From Tachypleus tridentatus (taxonomy: Eukaryota; Arthropoda; Merostomata; Xiphosura; Limulidae): a DNA stretch of 64,000 nucleotides. The stretch is taken from contig NC_134837.1 in NCBI RefSeq assembly GCF_004210375.1, forward strand, positions 161,737,310 through 161,801,309, in the 5' to 3' direction. The first letter of the stretch is position 1. Every line of letters starts with the position of its first letter. Positions 26,023-36,400 of the stretch are shown here, in pieces. A program made the translations under genes and the position numbers. Under the pieces are notes generated by a model. It saw nothing but the letters and a program-made list of their open reading frames with translations. It had not been told where the DNA came from and did no database searches.

Positions 26023-26596
26023 ATAAAATGATCTCTGTAAAAGGTATACACCCGTCCTTAACATGAAAAAACTGAACTGCCGCTGACAGCAACTGATGCT
26101 CAGATTTATACTGTGCAGTATATAATGTGCATGCGCATTGTATAGGCTTGTAGAAAGATCTAGAATAAGCGAATGACACAAATTCGTAGACATCTTTTCA
26201 GAAATATATGTATTAAAATGTCAGCCATAATAAAAAGGGCCCAAAGGCTTATTCGTATATAAATAAAGCCCCATTACAGTGAACCCCATACTGTTAAGCT
26301 TCACTGCGGACCTCCTTTAATATCCAAGAACACACTTCAAAGACGAAGAGAAATACGTAACAAGATATTTATGAAACTGAAGATTTATAAAAACATAAAT
26401 CTACGTTTCAAAAACCGAAGTGTCACAGTAACAAAAATTACATTTAACAAAGGATTTCATTCATGTACCATCGTGTGATTGATTTATACGTTAGTTTTGC
26501 ATGCTATTCTTCTCAGTTTTCAGTTGTTTAACTGAGAAATGAACAACTTAAAAATCTAGAAGCAAATGTATCTTAACGTCAAATTAATAGATAGGT

Positions 26597-26810
26597 TTGT
26601 TTTTTAATCTCGCGTAAAACAAGACGAGCCGTCCCTAATTTAGCAATGTAAAACTAAAGTGAAGGCAGCTATTCATCACCACCTATCGCCAACTCTTGGG
26701 TTACTCTTTCACCAACGAATAGTGGGATTGACCGTCACATTATAACGGGATTTGAACTCGCGACTTTCGGATTATGAATCGAGTGCCTTAACCACCTGGC
26801 CATGCTGGGC
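26597..26810 (-). mobile_element. SINE-1 with an internal deletion (right arm)
   Basis: Mirror of 12799-13013 with the same missing linker. Confidence 0.82.
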
Positions 26811-26850
26811 CTGAGGGGAAAGTAGCATTTGCAATTTCTATAATATTTAT

Positions 26851-26956
26851 TATAAATCTTGCCTCCCGCTAGTACAGCGGTATGGGGTTCGATTCCCCTC
26901 GGTGGGCTGAGCAGATAGCCCGATGTGGCTTTGCTATAAGAAAACACACACATAAT
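26851..26956 (+). mobile_element. SINE-3, short copy (right arm)
   Basis: Reads agtacagcggtatggggttc and then the gatagcccgatgtggctttg tail. Confidence 0.65.
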
Positions 26957-27093
26957 AAATCTTAGGCTTATTTGATTCAGGGAATTATCTTTATTGCAAC
27001 AGCACAACAAAACTGTGACAGTATTTTACCTGGCAACCATGAACAGCGTAATGAACATATTACTGTTTTCAGGACGGAAGATCTATTGAAATC

Positions 27094-27329
27094 TTGGCCT
27101 GGTATGGCCAAGTGTGATAAGGTGTTCGACTCGTAATCCGAGGGTCGCGGGTTCGAATCCCGGTCGCACTAAACATACTCGCCTCCCAGCCGTGGGGGCG
27201 TTATAATGTGATGGTCAATCGCACTATTCGTTGGTAAAAGAGTAGCCCAAGAGTTGGCGGTGGGTGGTGATGACTAGCTGCCTTCCCTCTAGTCTTACAC
27301 TGCTAAATTAGGGACGACTAGCACAAATA
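27094..27329 (+). mobile_element. Head and body of the interrupted SINE-1 (right arm)
   Basis: Full tRNA-like head with A box TGGCCAAGTGTG and B box GGGTTCGAATCCC. The target duplication ctattgaaatc stands at 27083-27093 and again at 29562-29572, beyond the THAP/SWIM insertion. Confidence 0.88.
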
Positions 27330-27462
27330 GAGGTTTTGCGTGAACCTATTAGTGTCACGTGACCACAACGAGGTTTGTAAACATATCGCCATATTGGGTG
27401 GCAAGTATCCCGCATGACTGAACGAGTTAACAACTGCTGTATTCAGTACTATTCACATGTAA

Positions 27463-28460
27463 ATGGCTGCTGCTGGCTTTTCATCACTTGTAGCACACCT
27501 GACAGGTGCTGATAAGGCCAGGTATGAGGAAAACGTGAAGGAACTGGGTGTAGGAGACCCGTATATGCTCCCGCCACGTGTATTTACGCCAGTAATATCC
27601 AGCCAAGACAACGTTGTTCAGAGTCAGACTGTTTCCGGAGTAGATCTGCCATATATTACATATGGTGACATTTATATATATTTGATAAACAGGACTTCCA
27701 CCTATACAAATGAAAGTCTAAAAGGTTACAAAGCCTTGATGCGTACAAGTACTTTGTGGTAGGATTTGTACAGAATGTGCAGATAACCAGGGCAACGTCG
27801 GATAAAGTCATCATTACAGCAAAAGTTTGTACATCATGTTGTATTACATACATGTATCATGTACTCTGTATGATAGATTTAACTACATTTTAGACGAAGA
27901 CTAGATACTTAAGTAAAGTAGAGCCCCCATTTTAATAAATGGTTCAATATTATTGTACTACATGTGTACTGACTGTTGTCAAAGCTCTAGCCTAGGAGCA
28001 CTTCTATACATGTTTGTATAATGATATTAAGATACCTTATTGTCTAGGCTGTTTCAAAACTTAATTTTTGATTTATGATTAATTTTTGGTAAGGAATCAA
28101 TATATAGATAATAAATAGTACAAGTAGACATAGACCGTTAAAGCTGGTCAATAGCCATGTTAGGTTTCTGTAAAAATAATTTAATATTTAGCTGTTCTGT
28201 TATTTTTTTATATTATTTTATTATTTGAGTGACACATGTATCCCAACCTGATACCCAGTTGTCTTTAAAAGCTTATATATACACAACTTAATATTTTCTT
28301 TGTTATTTTACAGGTGTGCCACTCTCAGCGGCTAAATGAACCACCACTAAAGCTATGGGTTGCTAGTTGCAGGAATGGAGAGATAATATCTTCCCACTGC
28401 ACCTGCAAGGCTGGACTAGGTGAAGTCTGCTCCCACGTTGCCATTCAGATTCAAGTCTAA
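27463..28460 (+). pseudogene. Right-arm copy of the SWIM zinc-finger protein
   Basis: Exon 1 is 27463-27824 and exon 2 is 28314-28460. One A is missing at the GYKSLDAY codons (AAA for AAAA), which breaks exon 1. The SWIM exon is intact. Confidence 0.65.
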
Positions 28461-29430
28461 CTAAGTCTATGAATGATATTTCCGTCTGCATACATGTCTC
28501 AGTTGTATATTGTGATGTACACAAGTCAAAATTATCACATGTAGCTTCAAGTTCATCAGCAGAATCAGTACAGCTGCTATCAGTGGCAGCAGTGCCAGCA
28601 GATTCTATGAAAGCAAGTTCAAGCAGCCCAGCAGTAGCTTCATGTCTCTTTTGTTGTTCTTTTCTCCTTTTGGTCACTTCTTTCCTGTTTTCATATTTAC
28701 ACAATTCAGCAGCTTTCCTTCTCTTCAGGGGAGAACGTGTAAAATGAAATATGGAAGGTACATAGTCAGGTGATAGGGGATCATCACTCGTCGTCCCTGA
28801 AACAGAGTACAATAATTTTGTTAAGATATAGACCTACAAGCATGATCAGATAATATTTATATATATAACACATACACTGTACACTTTTAACTAAATATAT
28901 ATATATATATAACTGAATATGCTGAACATTGTTTAACAACTGAATGTACAGCGAACAAATTAATTATTTGCACACTATTTAATTTTGTGCCAGTTGTAGT
29001 TTTCTGATGAATCACTTAAATTGGTCCTTTAAGAGATATTAACATTTTGTCTTAATGTACAAATGGCTATATAACCTATTCATCATGAATAATATTGTTC
29101 CTTCAGTAAATTTACTATTCAGTAATTTAAAAGTAAAAGAAAAGTGTGCAAAAAACATTTCTTTGACTGGTGCTGCAGTGTGCTCTGCTGTACATATATC
29201 ATGCGTGTAAGTTTCAATTTATTCAGCCTGGCTATAGATGAATTATAGATACCTGACACAAAATGTTTACTACAAAGTCTGGTGTGCTCTGTGGGTGTCC
29301 AGTTTTTCCTATTGACAGCTGCAATCCATCGTCTTCTTCGGTCGGGATCTATAGGAAATCTGTAGAATGACACATTTTCCGCCTGTCCACGTCGATTTGA
29401 ACAGTTAAATGCACAACACGAGTGTACCAT
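28363..29430 (-). CDS. THAP zinc-finger protein, N-terminal part of an ISL2EU-like transposase
   Basis: Exon 1 runs 29430 to 29253 if translation starts at the second Met (MVHSCCAFNC), or from 29454 at the first. Exon 2 is 28796 to 28363. They join in phase 1 across a GT-AG intron to give CSKHFVSG-TTSDDP. The THAP fold is shown by C-x4-C, the FYRFP box, the Trp in RRRRWIAAV and the final CSKHF (C2CH). The DYVPSIF, RRKAAELCKYENRK and CMQTEISF motifs that follow are typical of THAP-DDE transposases, where the DDE domain should come next. Here the frame stops shortly after, so only DNA binding and a coiled-coil-like linker remain. It overlaps the opposing SWIM exon by about 100 bp. Confidence 0.7.
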
Positions 29431-29520
29431 CACACACTTTTGACAATGAATCACGCTTGTGTTGGAATATAAACACGGTCAGCAGTAACTAGGTCAAGAG
29501 TGACGTCACACGCAAACCTC

Positions 29521-29561
29521 GATAGCCTTCGAATAGCTTTGTGCGACATTCGAAAAACAAA
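29521..29561 (+). mobile_element. Tail of the interrupted SINE-1 (right arm)
   Basis: Contains the conserved agctttgtgcga tail and a short A-rich end, directly followed by the target duplication at 29562-29572. Confidence 0.85.
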
Positions 29562-30161
29562 CTATTGAAATCATATTAGTTTTGAAGAACAAAATATTTG
29601 ATACAGCTAATTGTAGTCATTAATCCCTATATAACACCGTGGAATGCAGTATTTGTCACACAAGTTATATATGTGAATATTCTTTAACTGATTTTTCAAT
29701 TTAAATATTGTTACAGTGTTTATACATTTATAACTACTCAATTATAATTTACATGTATCATGAGACATCTGTTAGCAGTCTTATTATGGTTGATATCATA
29801 AATACCGACTAAGACTTGTATTGTCAGAAGAAATTGCAAAGCAAAACTTCGTATACATTTTATTTGCTTTTACCTAAATTTCAAGTTGAAATCTCAGGCA
29901 AGTGTTGTTATTGTTTATTAAATCTAAATTATGCAAAACATAAACATGATTATAATTTCTCAGTTTAAGGTCTTTCACACGACAGAAAGCAATAAACTTT
30001 GCAATCATTATTGTTAGTAAAACGTTTTTCCACCGAACAATGTTACTTCAGTTCATGACGTCATTCAAACAAGAATACTTTGTGCGCATAGTAACACTGA
30101 TATTTCACTTAGAAACAATACAGAAAGTGATTTACAAAGCGTACAGTGCAGAGAGAATTCA

Positions 30162-30462
30162 ATGGCTAATTACACTCAATTATTTTATATTTTCGCTAAT
30201 TTCCTGCTTGTTTCAGGTTTTAGATTCGTCTACGAAACTGAACGTGGTTCTACTCTCACATTAATTTGTTCAAACCGAGCTTATAAAAGAGCGAGAGAAG
30301 AATCAGTAATTTGGTTCTCAAATCTCAATGAACAAGTTATTAATAGTGAGAAAACGCAAATAAAATACGGTGGCAAATTAGTGCTAACCGACATCCAATT
30401 TGAAGACGCGGGAATTTACACATGCAAAAATCGTGAAGGTGATTACAAACATGATGTTAGAG
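30162..30462 (+). CDS. Exon 1: signal peptide and Ig domain
   Basis: This exon encodes residues 1-100 plus the first base of codon 101. The hydrophobic run YTQLFYIFANFLLVSG is a plausible signal peptide. The Ig fold is shown by LICSN (Cys36), VIWF (Trp51), and EDAGIYTC (Cys88). The donor is GAG|GTAAAT. The next exon supplies VYVP, which completes the last beta strand, so the exon 1 to exon 2 join is natural although the intron is 5.6 kb. Confidence 0.8.
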
Positions 30463-33400
30463 GTAAATTAAAGGTTTTTTTTAAAGACCGTATTTTCATT
30501 TATTAAACGACACTAATTTAACAGAAATAACACCTAAATCGAAATCGTCCATCTTGATTTTAAATTTATTTCAGCCATAACCTTTTCGTTTGATATTTCA
30601 CTCACCATGTGTATTGATTAAAAAATAATAATTGTCTGTATATACGTAAGATTACACTGTGTAAGAAAATTTTTACCTTTTCTTGTTTCTGGGCACAAAA
30701 TGTTATTTTCTAATTGCTTATGCCAAAAGTAAATGGAAAAGGCCTATTCTCTTCAAACTTTACTTTTGTGACTTGGGAGCGTGTATAACGAAAACATGAT
30801 GGGAGAATATATTTGAGGGCTGATACGTGAAAGGGATTTATATTTCAGTCGCAAATCTCGAAAAAGTACTTACTTCTAAATATTTGTGTATAACTTTAGT
30901 ATAAATACATGTAAATCTTGATTCATACGCTGTTAGGGCTCGGCATGGCCAAGTGTGTTAAGGCGTGCGACTCGTAATCTGAGGGTGGCGGGTTCGCATC
31001 CCTGTCGCGCCAAACATGCTCACACTTTCAGCCGTGGGGGGCATTATAATGTGACGGCCAATCCCACTTTTCGTTGATAAAAGAATAGCCCAAGAGTTGG
31101 CGGTGGGTGGTGATGACCAGCTGCCTTCCCTCTAGTCTTACACTGCTAAATTAGGGACGGCTAGCACAAACAGCCCTTGAGTAGCTTTGTGCGAAATTCA
31201 CAAACAATCATATATTGTTTTATTCAGACATTATGTAAATTTGCCCGTTTTTACATGTGTATTGACTACAAAATTATTTATATTTCCCATGTATACGAAA
31301 GATTATGTTGACAATAGTATCACTTTTAACTTAATTATTTCACAATAAAAATTTCATGTTATGTTTTACGTTTTTGTAAACAACCAAGCCGGGTGCTCAT
31401 ACAAAGAAAAAAGAAAGTTAATTCTGTCATTAATTATCGTTTGCAAAGCATTTGTATTCATTGGTTAGAGCTATGGAATTCCTGATTTTTCTCTTACAGA
31501 GCTTGCTAGTTAACGAGGCTAAAAGTAAACAAGATACTCTCTGACAAATCAACCTTAGGTATTCAAAGATTTGGTTAAAAATTTGAAACTCTTACTGATA
31601 CACAACACTTAAAATCAATTTAAAGTTTCTATACAGTAGTTTCAAACTGTTTATACCACTGCCGTTCGATTCTTTTTTTCTTTTCTTTTTTTGCGAGCTT
31701 AGCTCTGCCCCTTACTAGTACAGAGGTAAGTCTACGGATTTACAACGCTACAATAAGAGGTTCGAATCCCATCGGTGAGCTCAGATAGATAGCCTGACGT
31801 GGCTTAGCTGAAAGAAAACACACAAACATAAACAACTCAGCTCTACATTTATTTTTATATATACAAATTACATATTTTCGTTCTCACCATAAATGGATGT
31901 TTCTTTAATAGTATAAGGTTTTGATGGGGAGTGCAGAGGTTAGTGAAGCCTAATAATTATGTTTAACGTCACATTTGCTCGCAAATATTTCTGCCTCATT
32001 TTTATCAATTTGCTCATTACCGATTTTAAGTCTGTGGTGTGCGAAAATCTCGTTTTAGGAGATTTCTTTAATGCTAGAACCCGTTAGTAGGTCTCATTTA
32101 TAGCGATCAAAAATATTTTTTTTATTCGTTGTAAAATATGTACAGGATGGGTAGAAAATGTTTAAGTTGGCGAAGCAATGATATTACACTCCCGATGATT
32201 TAATGTTTAAACTGGAATAAATGCGACTGAATAATTTCTTTGGTTAAAAGGAATTTTGATTAAAACTTCATTTGTTAAAACTGGTGTTTTCTTTTAAATT
32301 GATCCTCTTATTCTTGTGATTCAGTATTTTCAAATGACTTGCAAATACGTTGTTTTTTCACATTCTTTATGAATAGATTTAAATCCAAGTCGTATAAGTA
32401 TGTGTTTAGTTTAAGTGGAGTGCAAATTTACAGAGAAATATGGAAACAAAACTCGCAGATTAAAACGTGTAATATAATCTATTGTACCATTTAATCATTC
32501 ATTAAAAACGTTACGATTATAGTCTTATAATCGAACTGATAAGCAACCAGTTTTGGACTGCAAACAGATAAAATTAGTTAACACTTAACTTTAAATAACT
32601 ATGTTCGTGGAGTTATTGTTTTAATGAAATAGTCTTCCGATGGGACAGCGGTAAGTCAATGGATTTACAACGCTAAGATTAGGAGTTCGATTGCCCTCGG
32701 TGGACACAGTAAATAGCCCGATGTGGTTTGGCTATAAGAATAACTATGTGTGCTTGATCATTCGAAAAGCTTTTCATTCTCTACAGTTAATTAGAAAGTT
32801 AAGTTCTTGCTTTCTACTCCAAGTAAGCTATCAAATATATTGGACAAAAAGCGAAAGATTACACCACACTTACAGTTGAAGGTCCCTACATATAGTTGTC
32901 AGATTTTCATGAATTACACGTGGACTGATATTAATACAGCTACAATATACAGCTGCATTTCTTTTCAATTTGTTTAAACATTTTCAAGGTACCTCTAATT
33001 GTAGCTGTAGTAATGTCAGTCCGCGTGTAATAAATGAAAATCTGATAACTGTGTAGGGACCACAAACTGTAAGTGTGAAGTAATCTTTTTGCTTTTGTTT
33101 AATAGATTTGGTAGCTTACTCAGAGTAGAAAGCAAGAACTTAACTTTCTATTTGCGGTCACATACAGTGCTTGTATTAACTTAGCTAACTCCGATCTACT
33201 GTTTTCCACTGTAAAAGCCAACTACCGTTAATTATTCTGAATTTTGTCATTGAAAACTAACATCTCAGCTCTTGTTTTATATATTTTATTTTGTTTTTCT
33301 CTGATATGTATTGATATATTAGTGATACTTACCAATAATCTGGATACTTTTCTAATCATAGTTTTCAGTTGGTTGAGTCAAATAATTCATATTATTCGTT

Positions 33401-36400
33401 TGTTCACCTACAAAATAAATAATTTCTTTATGTAGTTGTCTCTGCTGATCAAACTGTTGTTACTGCACCAGATAGGAATTTTAAAATACTCAAATCTTCG
33501 TTAAGTAAACTGTGTTTTTATCAATTTCGTTCATAAACGACACGTTATCTTGTATATCATTTAATTGTAATGAAAATTGAACTGTCTTATCTTCCAATGA
33601 TAGTTTTTAACAACCTTCGTGTAATTTCCCATTAATACTATCTGCATTACTCTTAGTATTTTCAGAATATTTTGTAAATTATAAAATATTGTAAATTAAA
33701 AGTATCATCTTCAAACTATAATACATCGAACAAGATTTATTAAGTTTTATTAATACAGATATCAAAGTGTGTTTTTATATTGGTTTAATGTGTGTTTGCT
33801 CTTGTATTACAAGGAATTATTTGGTTTATTGTCTGGTGAAGTTGGATTCTCTGTTTAGTATTTAAATGTTACCTGAAGAACATTTATTTGAGTTGCAGTG
33901 TTAAATTTAAAACGTGACATTCTATTTTTTTTGTGTTACATGAATGTTGTCTTGAGTTTCGGGCTTGTTTCTCTGACGTAAAATACGTGGAAGTTGCCAT
34001 AAAGTATTTTATAAATGACATTAGTATTGTATTTGCTTTATTTTTCACAAGAATTTAAGTATTTTGTTTATTGCATTTGGGGTTATTGACTGGGTGAGTA
34101 TCGTGCTGTTGACTGAGGTTTCTCTATATCACCGTATCTCAAATTTCCTTCCTGATCGCTTTATAACCTAAAACGTCGAATTATATATGAGTTCTGTGAT
34201 AAAAAGTTTTAAATTACCCATTGTAGAATGTCTGCAAAATTTATTAGCTTCAAGTGGGTTCCTCAGAAATATAAATGCATGAAATAGATTATGACAACAA
34301 TGTTAAAACTACTCACAATGAATTATTACATTAGAGATAACATGAAATCAGTTTTTCTTACTTTTCATGAGAGGAAGTGTCGATGTTGAAGTGTGGTATA
34401 AATAAGTATTGGTAAACATATCGACATATAATTACTATAAATGTTATCATCAATACTACACATTCTAAAGATAAACCTCACGACCCTTTGTTCGTACATA
34501 TACTGTTCCATCTAATCAGGACTCCAGTAATGGGTGACATTGCCCAACCCAAGGTGCAGATGTTGATATTGACAGCTATAATATACTCTTGGAAGATGCA
34601 TCACATTCCATTAGTTGATGCTGAAGATGCCCTGAAATAACTTTTTCAGGGCAGTGATGAAGACGAACTCGTAATATTATCGGTACTCCTGTAATAAACA
34701 TACAGTATTAGTCAGAGGCTGTCACTGATGTTCATAGCAATAATACTTTATAGGGATTAGTAAGCCATACCAAAACAGTTTAGAATATGCAACCTGGCAT
34801 ATAATGTGACTTAATCTGATATAAAGTTACGGCAGAACAGAATTTATCAGAACAACTTCATGACATAGCTTAACATTTCGTAAATGGTGTGATGTAACCG
34901 AAAATTGGTTACTTTTGGGAAAGGTATGTAACAGACCTTTTCAATGTAAATTTTTATATGCCCAAATCATGAAAATATATTCAAATGAGAATTTAAAATA
35001 TTGGAAACAAAGATATTTATTGTACTTAAGAGCATCGAAAAATAATTTTGGTTTGCCAGAACAATTCGGAAAAAGACCTGCAACAAGTCGTACGAACACA
35101 AATGTCAGAGATAAAAAACCGCTGAAGTGTCCCAGGCGACGGTACGTAAAAAAATGTCCCAGTTTTCTAACCGCTGAGTAATTAGATAGATATGCACACA
35201 CAGATGTACCAGTCACGTGACTGATGTAGTAATTATAGATTTCTATGTGATCAGAGACTAGATGGATTATGGAAAACCTGTAGAGAGAAGTAATGAGGCT
35301 CCAAAGTTATTTTGATATAATGAACTCAACTTATGAATGTTGAATCAAAATCTTATGAACTGTAAAGATACAAACCATATCTACGAAGTTTTTTAAGAAC
35401 GTATTTTGAATAAACAATACTTTAAATTTACAGTGAAAGGTGTTATATCGCAATATTATTTATCTTGATAAATCCACAAAATATTAAGTATTTGCTTTTA
35501 TTTTAACTTCATATGAAAAATTTTCCCGGAATGCATATCACGCATTTTCTGCATTACACGGATATTATTTGATATTTTGTTGTTTGCAAGACACAATCAT
35601 ATACTGATACATTTTACCAACGTGATATTCCCAAAAGAACCTGTATTTTCATACCTGATATTAACATAAACAGTGACAACGGTTTCACGTTTAACTGTGA
35701 CAAATAAGAATTTTGCAAGGGAAACACCAACGGAAATCTAATGTATCAATAAAAAAAAGATCGTGTGTAATTTCATAAATTTCCAAGTTTGTGTGATTGG
35801 TTTCATAAGTGAACTCCATCAGGAAGTACATAAAGAAACAAAAGTCTACTGTTAAGAAACTGTTTTGAAGCACGACACGTTTTATTTTTCTCACGAAAAG
35901 TAACATTTATGTTGTTATTTTACAGAGCGAGTTATAATTAATATTATAACTAGTGCGTCGTGCTCATTGTGAGAAACCTTAAAATTCCAACGGTGACACA
36001 AAAGGTGCTTACAAAAATATTAACTCTCTGTTGTTTTCCCCAGTGTATGTTCCAGCCGAGAATCTCAACTGTACTCGAGGATACCAAAGAGATGTTTACA
36101 GGTGTTGTAAGTATATATGATACTCAATTACTTTAACCTGTTCACATTAAACACAAATAGATGAAAGACTTTTAAAAATATGGAATTTTGGTTAAACAAA
36201 TACGTTTTTTGATACTAAAGACGTTGTTAGAACGATAAAAATTAACACTGGGTAAATAAATGTTTAACTATGTACTTTTAACGGTTTCAGATCCATGTCC
36301 TCCTGGTCACTATGACAATGGATTCCAAACTCACTGCCTGCCGTGTCCAGGAGGGACTTACATGACATCATTTGCTGCTGACGCCTGTATACCTTGCCCT

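Larger units (their letters stand above)
27330..29520. mobile_element. Internally deleted THAP/SWIM DNA transposon, ISL2EU-like (right arm)
   Basis: Mirror of 10107-12281, 2191 bp, and 16 bp longer because of a tandem duplication near 28065 (AATTTTTG...AATTTTTGG). Its THAP second exon is open through the DDPLSPDYVPSIF motif, whereas its SWIM first exon is frameshifted near 27732; in the left arm the opposite is true. Confidence 0.7.
30463..36043 (+). other. Intron 1 of the Ig-domain gene
   Basis: A 5.6-kb intron holding one full SINE, two family-3 SINEs, a foldback MITE and an exon-like relic at 34915-35181. I found no further phase 1-1 exon that would extend the ectodomain. The mirror intron is 3585-9164. 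Confidence 0.6.

Noticed and set aside
27110-27175. True tRNA gene candidates (tRNA-Thr-like heads at many sites)
   Set aside because: All are heads of SINE copies followed by the same body; acceptor-stem pairing is poor and none stands alone.
28469-28747. A 92-codon serine-rich frame on the plus strand (mirror 10880-11158)
   Set aside because: It is the antisense shadow of the THAP second exon.
30166-30218. TTTCAG inside the first exon as a splice acceptor with an earlier exon 1
   Set aside because: The contiguous frame already gives a Met and a plausible signal peptide; an upstream coding exon was not found, though a non-coding one remains possible.
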